Part shown: one piece after another, positions 57,101 through 64,000 of the stretch
Layout: each line of letters opens with the position of its first letter
Numbering within the stretch: the first letter of the stretch is position 1
DNA from: JBEISR01 sp044371425
GTDB lineage: Bacteria; Planctomycetota; Planctomycetia; Pirellulales; Pirellulaceae
DNA length: 64,000 nucleotides
Reading direction: 5' to 3'
Assembly: GCA_044371425.1 (NCBI GenBank)
Contig: JBILTR010000026.1
Span: 5,067-69,066, forward strand
The notes under the pieces: model-generated
What the model was told of the DNA's origin: nothing
The model's input: only the letters and a program-made list of their open reading frames with translations
Databases searched by the model: none
Program-made: the position numbers and the translations under genes

Positions 57101-57788
57101 CGAAACGCTCTACCCGATCGGGGTTTCGCTGCTGGTCGGCGCGGTCACTGGATTCCTGACGCTGCTAGTGGCTTATGGGCTGGATACCAGCGACACGATG
57201 CCGGTGCTCCAGGCTGTGCTCGACACCCAGTTCTGGCTGGCCACACACGTCGTCAGTGTGACGCTGGGGTATGGAGCGACCTTCTTTGCCGGGGCGCTGG
57301 GGATCGCGTGGATCGCTGTAGGACTCTGGGGCTTGGTGGGGCGCAAAGATGCGATGCGCGAAGCGACGCTCCAGGCGACTCAAAAGCTGCTCGACCGGAT
57401 CACCTACGGCGTCGTCTGCTTTGCCATTTTCTTTAGTTTCATCGGGACCGTACTGGGTGGGCTATGGGGGGATGACAGCTGGGGCCGATTCTGGGGTTGG
57501 GATCCGAAGGAAAACGGCGCCCTGATGATCGTGCTTTGGAATGCCATCCTGCTCCACGCGCGCTGGGATAAGCTGGTCTCGCCACGCGGATTCGCTCTGC
57601 TGGCGGTTGCTGGCAACATCATCACGGCGTGGTCTTGGTTCGGCACCAATCAGCTCGGCATCGGCCTCCACAGCTATGGATTCACCAATGGAATTCTGAT
57701 GCTGCTGGGGGGATTTGTGCTGAGCCAACTGGGGATCATTTTGGTAGGTGCCACGCTGCTGGGCAAACCGCGGGTAGAATCTGCGTGA
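54159..57788 (+). CDS. Cytochrome c biogenesis protein, ResB-CcsA fusion (system II)
   Basis: A 1209-residue membrane protein that carries haem across the membrane and attaches it to apocytochrome c. The ResB part (about 30-570) opens SLKITVAMFALGIVILFVGTLAQ and has a large extracytoplasmic domain; a linker of about 300 residues follows (GRIKPLDSVARNLLQAVSNK); the CcsA part (about 890-1205) ends with several helices and the haem-handling tryptophan-rich motif GRFWGWDPKENGAL near residue 1113 and conserved His in LLHARW and GLHSYGF. Fused ResB-CcsA is known in some epsilonproteobacteria, Bacteroidetes and planctomycetes. It supports the haem protein at 3570. Confidence 0.93.
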   Translation: MATGTWGDARTAASAKIDNPAIGQMLWRVLKALGSLKITVAMFALGIVILFVGTLAQDEEQLKDVKEKYFNSWIAPVDLDVFLPITIWPDHQRIPFTIPIPGGATVGLVLLINLIAAKVTRFSMQATGGRFAAGLFFTALGSALLGLVVWTAHQADGLQGEPPFSYDSLWKLCLGLLWVLAAASLVGALKWPSSTRLGRQVQWLTLIVLASAGIFYAATGDQYRINDPGLRIVWQLLKSLVVGLVFLVGFLLLFGKRGGNVLIHLGVALLMLGQFIFGDPQIEERISLYEGQAASVAYRIDECELAIIDSSGPKDRIVSIESRYLQRAAGTGKPIEHPELPVKLVVDQYYVNSGLVDLKDLTKQPATAGTGLTIGAMEKPKSGGANSDVNIASAYVTVLPKAGEKPLGTYLVSQFLHDDELTPRVTSETIQVDGKPLQMQLRFAKSVKPYSLRLDDVQRIDYSGTMTPRDYSSFVTITDQQGESRQQGRIWMNNPMRYRGETFYQSGYASEEETKIGEKTILQVVTNAGWLIPYVACVLSGLGMLVHFSGTFARFALRYDRVAGDVAESSASVSDPGAMVARWRNAARQASQGHARWAIPLVALLLAGLWIGSKARKPSVEPRQFDWYAVGQIPMQHEGRIKPLDSVARNLLQAVSNKAEVKSSTGEKIPASRWLMGLMSEDAAMLRVPCIRIDAKEVLDALGLENREGHRYSYEEVAPGMGAIREELRSLDPENQAKWTFAQKKKAELSSRFGVMELVRFAYRPDLPQIPAGAQGEEAQEQFQRDFRQVFARVQMIEQANPPGIIPPAAPKEDAKGKVVSPERWQAFGPAIFTAFASRLMQMEADQTGVLAFADMVDALRADDARKFNDQVDKFKRWMAESNPEGVRMKKAGFEAWYNHISPVNFSATLYVVIALVCLASFLIARHPLRRYAFWFCVAAFALHTFAIGARIYISERPPVVNLYSSAVFIGWSVVLAGLIIETLYPIGVSLLVGAVTGFLTLLVAYGLDTSDTMPVLQAVLDTQFWLATHVVSVTLGYGATFFAGALGIAWIAVGLWGLVGRKDAMREATLQATQKLLDRITYGVVCFAIFFSFIGTVLGGLWGDDSWGRFWGWDPKENGALMIVLWNAILLHARWDKLVSPRGFALLAVAGNIITAWSWFGTNQLGIGLHSYGFTNGILMLLGGFVLSQLGIILVGATLLGKPRVESA

Positions 57789-57916
57789 TGGCTTACCCCA
57801 ATCCAGCCGCCGTCCGCTGGGGTCCCCTTCCCTTCCCTTTGGAAGAAGGGGGGGTTTGCGGGGATGCGATACGTTTGCTGAGTGGCCGGAAGCGGAGAGG
57901 AACCTGCGGTTGATCC

Positions 57917-58963
57917 ATGGCGATTATTGAAATCGAGAATCTGGAAAAGACCTATCGGGTTTATCAGAAGCCGGAGGGGCTGGGCGCGTCGCTGAAGGGG
58001 CTTTGGAAGCGGGAGTACCGCACCGTTCAGGCAGTGCGGGGTGTTAGCCTGAAGGTAGAGGCTGGGGAACTGGTCGCTTTTTTGGGTCCCAATGGCGCCG
58101 GCAAGACCACCACCTTAAAGCTTCTTTCCGGGGTTATCTACCCGACCTCAGGCAGCGCGCGGGTGATGGGCTACATCCCCTGGGAGCGAGACGACAGGTA
58201 CCGACGACGCTTTGCCCTGGTGATGGGCCAGAAGAACCAACTCTGGTGGGACCTTCCGGCTCAGGAATCGTTTCGGCTGCACCAGCAGATTTATGGAATC
58301 GACCCGGAAGCGTTTCGCAGGACGCTGGGCGAACTGACGGAGCTGCTGGCGTGTGGTGAGCTGCTGGGGCGACCGGTTCGCGAGCTGTCGCTTGGGGAGC
58401 GGATGAAGATGGAGCTGATTGCGGCGCTGCTGCATTCTCCAGAGGTGCTGTTTTTGGATGAGCCAACGATTGGCCTGGATGTGGTGGCGCAGCACAACAT
58501 CCAGCAGTTCTTGAAGCAGTATCAGGCCGATCGAAAGATCACCGTCCTGCTGACCAGTCATTACATGAAGGATGTCGCCGCCCTTTGCAAGCGGGTCATC
58601 GTGATCGCCAAGGGGACGGTTCAGTACGATGGATCGCTGACGGGGATTATCGATCGATTTTCTGCTTCCAAGCGAATCACTGTCCAGTTGGCGGAGGGGC
58701 AGAGCAGCCAGGGCCTGGAACGGTACGGAACCGTCGTCAAGGAGGAGCTGCCTCGCGTGCAGATACAGATCCCTAGAGTGCAGGTCTCGCGCGTGCTGGC
58801 CGACCTGCTGGAACGATACATCGTCGAGGATGTGGCGGTGGAGGATCCACCGCTGGAGGAAGCGATCGCGGGGTTCTTTGCCGAGATGGGGGAAGGCCAG
58901 GGTTTGGCGAGCGGTTCGGGGAGTGGTTCGGGGAGCGGATCGGTAGGGGGCCGGAATCGGTGA
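57917..58963 (+). CDS. ABC-2 type transporter ATP-binding protein with Gly-Ser tail
   Basis: A 348-residue ATPase of the NatA/YbhF-like group, with FLGPNGAGKTTTLKLLSG (Walker A), LSLGERMKMELIAALLH (signature), VLFLDEPTIGLD (Walker B) and LLTSHYMKDV (switch). The first 45 residues contain KTYRVYQKPEGLGASLKGLW, a loop typical of the subfamily that works with two-permease exporters. The C-terminus ends in alternating Gly-Ser (about 332-342), a low-complexity tail not needed for the fold. Two ABC-2 permeases follow. Confidence 0.93.
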   Translation: MAIIEIENLEKTYRVYQKPEGLGASLKGLWKREYRTVQAVRGVSLKVEAGELVAFLGPNGAGKTTTLKLLSGVIYPTSGSARVMGYIPWERDDRYRRRFALVMGQKNQLWWDLPAQESFRLHQQIYGIDPEAFRRTLGELTELLACGELLGRPVRELSLGERMKMELIAALLHSPEVLFLDEPTIGLDVVAQHNIQQFLKQYQADRKITVLLTSHYMKDVAALCKRVIVIAKGTVQYDGSLTGIIDRFSASKRITVQLAEGQSSQGLERYGTVVKEELPRVQIQIPRVQVSRVLADLLERYIVEDVAVEDPPLEEAIAGFFAEMGEGQGLASGSGSGSGSGSVGGRNR

Positions 58964-59026
58964 CATGCGGGGGCGAGTGACTCCGGCAATCCATCGGCGG
59001 GACAGCGGGCAACGGGGGAAGGCGTG

Positions 59027-59884
59027 ATGAGCGAAGGAGTGGCCACCGGATGGAGAGGGCGTGTCAGCGCCTGGTGGACCATTCTGCGAATTGCCCTGGA
59101 GGAACGGTTGGTCTACCGAGGCGATTTTGCGCTCGGAACCCTGATGCGATTCCTCCCGATCATCACTCAGATTTTTCTCTGGTGGGCGGTGTTCGAAACG
59201 GTGCCAGTGGGGGCTGATGGCAAGTCCCGACTGGTGGGCTATGGCTTTAGCGACATGGTCGCATACTACTTGCTGACGATGTTGGGGCGGGCGTTTTCCA
59301 GCATGCCTGGGCTTGCGACCGGCATCGCCCGGCAGATCCGCGACGGGGAGGTAAAGAAGTACCTAGTGCAGCCGATCGATATGCTCGGCTTTCTCTTCTG
59401 GGCTCGGGTGGCTCACAAACTGGCCTACTATTCGGTGGCGGCGATCCCCTTTGGCATCGTCTTCTTCCTTTGTCGCGGGTACTTCGAGCGGGGATGGCCG
59501 GCGGCCCCCTATCTAGCGGCCTTCATCGCGTCGCTGTTGATGGCATTTGTGCTTGGTTTTCTGGTCGAAGCATGCTTGGGGCTGGTTGGCTTTTGGATGC
59601 TCGAGATTTCCTCGCTGTTGTTTCTCTACATGCTCTTTAGTTTCTTCTTATCGGGCCACATGTTTCCGCTCGACATGCTGCCCCAACCGATCGCGACGAT
59701 TGTCAATTTCCTCCCGCTGAAGTACTTGGCCTATTTTCCCGCGACGGTGTTTCTAGAGAAGGTGCCGATCGATCGATTGGGTTGGGAGCTGCTGGTGCAG
59801 GCTCTCTGGACCTTGCTGTTTCTCTGGTTGGCTCGCACCATGTACCAGCGCGGAGTACAGCGCTATAGCGGATTTGGTGGCTGA
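59027..59884 (+). CDS. ABC-2 family transporter permease, first subunit
   Basis: A 285-residue membrane protein of the ABC2_membrane_6-like family, with about six transmembrane helices. It starts MSEGVATGWRGRVSAWWTILRIALEERLVYRGDF; the LEERLVYRGDF segment after an amphipathic helix is a feature of the family. The ATG at 59027 has GGGGAAGG 5 bases upstream. With the next gene it forms the heterodimeric channel of the exporter encoded from 57917. The 64-base gap to the ATPase stop fits an operon. Confidence 0.9.
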   Translation: MSEGVATGWRGRVSAWWTILRIALEERLVYRGDFALGTLMRFLPIITQIFLWWAVFETVPVGADGKSRLVGYGFSDMVAYYLLTMLGRAFSSMPGLATGIARQIRDGEVKKYLVQPIDMLGFLFWARVAHKLAYYSVAAIPFGIVFFLCRGYFERGWPAAPYLAAFIASLLMAFVLGFLVEACLGLVGFWMLEISSLLFLYMLFSFFLSGHMFPLDMLPQPIATIVNFLPLKYLAYFPATVFLEKVPIDRLGWELLVQALWTLLFLWLARTMYQRGVQRYSGFGG

Positions 59885-59924
59885 CGGGGCGCGGAAGTCT
59901 TCGCAGACGGGAAGAGAGGGATGG

Positions 59925-60791
59925 ATGTCCGAGTCGATGGAAGGGAAGACTTCCTACTGGGGAGTTTTCAAGACATTCGTTCGCAACAGCTTGGTGCGCG
60001 ACATGACGTTTCGAGCCAATTTCTTGCTGGAGTGTATCTCCAGCGCGTCGTGGACCTTGATGAACGTCGGTTTTTACCTGATCCTTTTCCAGCACGCCCC
60101 ATCGATCGGTGCGGCGACCGGTTGGGGACGCGCGGAGTTTTTCATTTTTCTGGCGACGACTTGGATGATCAACGCGATCGTCCAGACTTTCTTTATGCCC
60201 AACGCGCAGGAGTTCAGCGAGCTGATACGGACCGGAGGGCTTGACTTCGCGCTGCTCAAACCGATCGATACGCAGTTCCTGATCTCCTTTCGAAGGATGG
60301 ACTGGTCGGCGCTGTCGAATCTGGTGGTGGCGGTTCTGCTGCTGGGGGTCGGCATGTACCAGTTGTCTCAGCGTAGCGATCCTACATGGCAGCCAGGCCC
60401 CTGGGTGGTGATCCTCTATCCCTTCTATCTTTTTTGTGGTGTGGCGATCCTCTATAGCATCATGACGGTGCTGGCAGCGACCAGCATCTGGCTGGGGCGC
60501 AATCAGAGCCTCTATGACTTCTGGTTTTACATCACCAATTTTTCACGCTACCCGGCGGAGATCTATCAGCGGGGCTGGGGCTACGCGCTCTGGGGAATCT
60601 TCACCTTCGCGATTCCGGTGCTGGTGGTGGTCAACGTACCGGCTCGATTGCTGGCGCAGCCTCTTCAGCCGCGAGCCTCCTGGGAGTTGCCGATGGCAGC
60701 GTTCGCCGTGGTTGCTGCTTTAGGCAGCCTGTTTGTCAGTCGACGGATTTTCCAGCGGGCGCTGGCCAGTTACCGAAGCGCCAGCAGTTGA
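59925..60791 (+). CDS. ABC-2 family transporter permease, second subunit
   Basis: A 288-residue protein with about six transmembrane helices and the start SYWGVFKTFVRNSLVRDMTF RANFLLE, again the family N-terminal element. I chose the ATG at 59925, which follows GAAGAGAGGG; the open frame extends to a TTG at 59874 inside the previous gene. It overlaps the convergent kinase gene by 72 bases at its 3' end. Substrate of the exporter unknown. Confidence 0.9.
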   Translation: MSESMEGKTSYWGVFKTFVRNSLVRDMTFRANFLLECISSASWTLMNVGFYLILFQHAPSIGAATGWGRAEFFIFLATTWMINAIVQTFFMPNAQEFSELIRTGGLDFALLKPIDTQFLISFRRMDWSALSNLVVAVLLLGVGMYQLSQRSDPTWQPGPWVVILYPFYLFCGVAILYSIMTVLAATSIWLGRNQSLYDFWFYITNFSRYPAEIYQRGWGYALWGIFTFAIPVLVVVNVPARLLAQPLQPRASWELPMAAFAVVAALGSLFVSRRIFQRALASYRSASS

Positions 60792-62381
60792 CCGATCGGA
60801 TTGGGACCAGTAGGGGCGATTGGCATCCAGCACGACGCGCGCTTGGCATACCAAATCGTGGAACGTCGTCCGCTCGGGGGTGATAAAGAAGCAGGAGAAG
60901 TCGAAGATCACGAACGTCAGCAGCGCGGCATCGATCAGATGATCGACCCCGGTCCAGAAGAGCCCCAGCAGGGTCGCTAGCGGCAGCAACCACGCCAGAG
61001 CACATCGCATCAGCTCGCGAAAAAACCGCCGCTCGGGGCGCAGCGGCAGTCCGTGAGGATCGACGGTGCGCAGCTGGAAGAGGTAGCCTCCCAGAGATCG
61101 CCATCCGTTGCGAATTGCAGAGAGATAGAAGACGGGGATGATCAACGCGAGAACGGCCAGCAATGGAATCCCCCAAGAGAATCGGCCCGACTCATCGAGC
61201 ACTCGCAGGGCGACGATTCCGATGACGAAGGGTGCGAAGAAGGTCAGCAGCATCGCCTGATCGAAAAGGTATGCCATGGCGCGCGGCGCGAACCCGGCGG
61301 TAGTCATCTTCACCGGGACGATCGCCTGCAGATCGTCCAGGAGGGCTTCGTAGTCTGCATACCGCGAGGATGGCTCTTTGGCCATCAGTCGCGTCAGGAT
61401 GCCGCGCATCGCCTCCGGGATTCCCGTGGGCCAACTCGACGGGAAGTCGATCGGCGCTTCCTGGATCTTTTGCAGCCATTGACGGATCGACCCACCTTCC
61501 AGTTTGTAGGGCAGGCGTCCGAAAAGCATTTCAAAGAGGGTGACGCCCAAGGCATACATATCGCTTTGAATGGTGGGCGTTTCCCCTACGGTCAGCTCGG
61601 GGGCCATATGCGAGAGGGTGCCAGAGATTTTTTCTGTTTCCTTCGGTAGATGCGCCATTCGCGCCAGACCGAAGTCGGACAGCTTGACCTGCTGTGGGCC
61701 ATGCAGCATCAGGTTGCTGGGTTTGATGTCGGCGTGGACGATGCCGAAATGCTCTGCATGCTGAAGCGCCTCGACGACCTGAATGGCCATGCGAATGGCT
61801 ACTCCGAACTCCAGTGGACCGGTCGCCAGTCGATCAGACAAAGTGGGACCTGACAGCAGCTCCATCGCGAGGAATGGAAAGGTCTGATGGTGTCCCACAT
61901 AGTAGATGGTGATGATGTTGGGATGGTTCAACCGCGCTTGCGCCACCGCCTCGCGCAGCATCGCTTCGGTTGCCGGGCGCACCGAATCGGGGTCGTCGAC
62001 TGGACGCATCAGCTTGACGGCGACGTAACGCTGCAGCGACGTGTCGAGCGCTCGGTAAACAGAACCCATGCCGCCGCGTCCCAAAAGGGACTCCAGTTGG
62101 AAGTGGCCCAAGGACATCCCGATCCAAGGATCGTCCTGCTCTTCCTCGTGGATCACTGTGGCGTGACGGAGATCTCCGTGGGTGACGGTCTGCAGCAGCG
62201 CATGCCGAAGCGCCTCGGCACGCACGGGACGATTGCATGTCGGGCAGACGCCACCGACTTCCAAATCGACCTGGTAGCTGGTGCCACACGCGCAGCGGTA
62301 AACCATCCGCTCCAGAAACAGATCCTCTGGAGCGGGATCGATGGAGCGATCCAGTTCAGGCGTGGAGTCGTGGGAGGTCAT
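60720..62381 (-). CDS. Ser/Thr protein kinase with N-terminal zinc ribbon and C-terminal RDD membrane domain (non-RD)
   Basis: A 553-residue protein. N-terminal zinc ribbon RCACGTSYQVDLEVGGVCPTCN (about 29-50), kinase domain about 90-360 with GRGGMGSVYRA, VAVKLMRP, IVHADIKPSNLML, LSDFGLA and APE in HMAPELTV. The catalytic loop reads HAD (His216-Ala217-Asp218) instead of HRD, so it is a non-RD kinase, not dependent on activation-loop phosphorylation. The C-terminal part has four hydrophobic segments and an RDD-type signature (FAPRAMAYLFDQAML, RNGWRSLGGYLFQLR). It overlaps the ABC permease 3' end by 72 bases, tail to tail. Confidence 0.92.
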   Translation of the reverse strand: MTSHDSTPELDRSIDPAPEDLFLERMVYRCACGTSYQVDLEVGGVCPTCNRPVRAEALRHALLQTVTHGDLRHATVIHEEEQDDPWIGMSLGHFQLESLLGRGGMGSVYRALDTSLQRYVAVKLMRPVDDPDSVRPATEAMLREAVAQARLNHPNIITIYYVGHHQTFPFLAMELLSGPTLSDRLATGPLEFGVAIRMAIQVVEALQHAEHFGIVHADIKPSNLMLHGPQQVKLSDFGLARMAHLPKETEKISGTLSHMAPELTVGETPTIQSDMYALGVTLFEMLFGRLPYKLEGGSIRQWLQKIQEAPIDFPSSWPTGIPEAMRGILTRLMAKEPSSRYADYEALLDDLQAIVPVKMTTAGFAPRAMAYLFDQAMLLTFFAPFVIGIVALRVLDESGRFSWGIPLLAVLALIIPVFYLSAIRNGWRSLGGYLFQLRTVDPHGLPLRPERRFFRELMRCALAWLLPLATLLGLFWTGVDHLIDAALLTFVIFDFSCFFITPERTTFHDLVCQARVVLDANRPYWSQSDRSTAGASVTGQRPLENPSTDKQAA

Positions 62382-62460
62382 ACGTTAGGATTGTATCTCA
62401 CCGGAAGGAAGCCGACGGGCCGATCCATTCCGTCCGGTCGTTGGAAAACTTCTGGAGCTG

Positions 62461-63597
62461 ATGGTGGCGACCATCGGCATGCCTCCCTGCGAGTTGGCCA
62501 TGATCCCGATCGAACAGCTTGCCCCGAATTTCCCCACCCCCGCCCTGGTTGTCGATAAGCAAGCGGTTCTGGGGAACATCGAACGGATGGCGGAATATGC
62601 GGCCAAACACCACCTGCGTCTCCGTCCACATACGAAAACTCACAAATCGCGACAAATGGGGCAGTGGCAGTGCCAGGCAGGGGCGGTCGGCTTGACGGTC
62701 GCCAAGGCGGGAGAGGCGGAGGTGATGCGGGATGCCACCGACGACCTCCTAGTGGCCTATCCGGCGGCCGGAGCGGCCAGATTGGAGAAGCTGGCTCAGT
62801 TGGCCAGGCGATCCACATTGCGGGTGGCTGCGGATTCCAAGCCATGCCTGGAGGGGCTTCAGCAAGCCGCCGCGGTCGCTGGATCGACCATCGGGGTCCT
62901 CTTGGATCTGGATGTCGGTTTCCACCGTACGGGAGTCGAAACGGTAGGTGAGGTGCTGGAGCTGGCGAGATTTGCTGCCCACTGCCCAAACCTGCGGGTC
63001 GATGGCATCTTCTGCTACCCGGGTCATTTGATGCCCGACTCCCCACAGGAGGAATGGGATAGGATTGAACGGTTGGTGGGGGAAGCGGTTGCCGCCTTCG
63101 ACAGCGATGGGTTCGACCGCCGCATCGTCTCTGGCGGTTCCACCCCCACAGCCATGCTGACCCACCGCAATCGATGGATCACCGAGTTCCGCCCTGGGAC
63201 CTACATCTACAACGACATGAACGAAGTTCGGCTGGGAGTGGCTACCATTCCCCAGTGTGCGGCGACGGTGATCGCGACCGTGGTCAGCCACAGTGGTCGG
63301 AACCACTTCGTCGTCGATGCAGGGAGCAAAACACTATCCAGCGACCGCTGTGGACCGGCGCCTGACAGCGGTTTTGGTCTCTGGCCGGATCAGCCAGAAG
63401 CGAAAATCGTGCGACTGACGGAGGAACATGGAGAGGTGGTTGTCCCTGACGGCACGCCTCTGCCTACCATTGGTTCACGCATTCAGATCATCCCGAACCA
63501 TATCTGCGTCTGCGTCAATCTGCAGGACAACTTCTGGCTCTGGGATGGCTCCACAGCGCATTCCATGCCTGTCGATGCACGTGGCAAGTTGCTCTAA
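62461..63597 (+). CDS. PLP-dependent D-serine dehydratase / D-threonine aldolase-type enzyme
   Basis: A 378-residue fold-type III PLP enzyme. The Schiff-base lysine is Lys59 in RPHTKTHKS. The C-terminal metal site reads IIPNHICVCVNLQD, with His347 and Cys349: a His-Cys pair is that of Zn-dependent eukaryote-type D-serine dehydratases, whereas D-threonine aldolases have His-Asp. Dehydration of D-serine to pyruvate and ammonia is therefore more likely than aldol cleavage. Other motifs are GLTVAKAGEAEVM, DLDVGFHRTGV, VSGGSTPTA and EFRPGTYIYNDMNEV. The ATG at 62461 has GGAG 7 bases upstream. Confidence 0.87.
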   Translation: MVATIGMPPCELAMIPIEQLAPNFPTPALVVDKQAVLGNIERMAEYAAKHHLRLRPHTKTHKSRQMGQWQCQAGAVGLTVAKAGEAEVMRDATDDLLVAYPAAGAARLEKLAQLARRSTLRVAADSKPCLEGLQQAAAVAGSTIGVLLDLDVGFHRTGVETVGEVLELARFAAHCPNLRVDGIFCYPGHLMPDSPQEEWDRIERLVGEAVAAFDSDGFDRRIVSGGSTPTAMLTHRNRWITEFRPGTYIYNDMNEVRLGVATIPQCAATVIATVVSHSGRNHFVVDAGSKTLSSDRCGPAPDSGFGLWPDQPEAKIVRLTEEHGEVVVPDGTPLPTIGSRIQIIPNHICVCVNLQDNFWLWDGSTAHSMPVDARGKLL

Positions 63598-63615
63598 CGA
63601 CGCCCCCCTACCCTC

Positions 63616-64000
63616 ATTGGTGCCAGGCACCAATCGAGGATTTTCTCCGGTTGGATGTGGCTTGAAAGGCTAGCTTTACATAGGTCCGCATGGCCGGGAC
63701 GGCCATGCCACGGGCCAAGGTTTGCATGCATTTTCCAGAATTGGTGCCAGCCACCGATTGCGCTGCTTGAAAGGCTAGCTTTATATAGGTCTGCATGGTC
63801 GGGACGGCCATGCCACGGGCCAAGGTCTGCATGCATTTTCCCGAATTGGTGCCAGGCACCAATTGCGCCGCTTGAAAGGCTAGCTTTTGCATAGGTCTGA
63901 ATGGCCGGGACGGCCATGCCACGGGCCAAGGTTTGCATGCATTTTCCCGAATTGGTGCCAGGCACCAATTGCGCCGCTTGAAAGGCTAGCTTTTGCATAG
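63616..64000. repeat. Tandem repeat of about 105 bases with two palindromes, continues past the right edge
   Basis: Units begin with TTGGTGCCAGGCACCAA (palindrome) near 63617, 63741, 63846 and 63952, spaced 124, 105 and 106 bases. Each also has GCTTGAAAGGCTAGCTTT, then GGGACGGCCATGCCACGGGC (with the palindrome ATGGCCGGGACGGCCAT), and AAGGTTTGCATGCATTTTCC. Copies 3 and 4 are almost identical; copies 1 and 2 differ in the first palindrome and are longer. Frames across the array give repetitive peptides and are not genes. Confidence 0.9.

Overview
The window looks like chromosomal DNA of a planctomycete (Planctomycetota, probably a Pirellula-like lineage). The evidence is a long PVC-type cytochrome c/dehydrogenase protein with a DUF6807-like tail, an NHLRC2-like thioredoxin-NHL protein, a ResB-CcsA fusion, three Hanks-type Ser/Thr kinases with different architectures, a PEP-CTERM protein, an adenosylcobalamin-dependent ribonucleotide reductase, and several families of dispersed non-coding repeats typical of these genomes. 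No rRNA, tRNA or CRISPR array was seen.

Layout. 1-8 kb: the 5' end of an acyltransferase gene running off the left edge, a dispersed repeat, then two large exported proteins on the minus strand. 8-13.4 kb: a class-I glutamine amidotransferase-like protein without its catalytic Cys, a divergent OleA/FabH-type thiolase, a repeat cluster, a single-pass membrane protein and thioredoxin reductase. 13.7-20.9 kb: a plus-strand operon of a large membrane-anchored exported protein, ABC ATPase, ABC-2 permease and HEAT-repeat protein. 21-22.8 kb: an exported alpha/beta hydrolase and TrmB. 23-31.6 kb: a tightly coupled minus-strand operon of two membrane GTPases, a short MnmE-like GTPase and the error-prone polymerase DnaE2. 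32.4-37.5 kb: a PEP-CTERM protein, then an ECF sigma factor translationally coupled to a kinase with a long helical C-terminal part. 38-41 kb: NrdJ with a strong terminator. 42-45 kb: sugar-phosphate isomerase, thiS, thiG and hisH.

45-49 kb is the mobile part: an IS4-family transposase remnant, a frameshifted IS256-family element, and then two complete attC-like sites plus one attC half alternating with two unrecognised membrane-protein genes. I read this as an integron cassette array without an integrase in the window. Next come two tandem lysine-rich paralogues with a shared cysteine/tyrosine C-terminal domain.

50-64 kb: a kinase fused to an FGE/SUMF1-like domain through a Tat-like transmembrane segment, a lipoprotein, the ResB-CcsA cytochrome c assembly protein, an ABC transporter made of one ATPase and two ABC-2 permeases, a kinase with an RDD membrane domain and a non-RD catalytic loop, a D-serine dehydratase/D-threonine aldolase-type enzyme, and a palindrome-rich tandem repeat running off the right edge.

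All calls come from reading the sequence; no database search was run.
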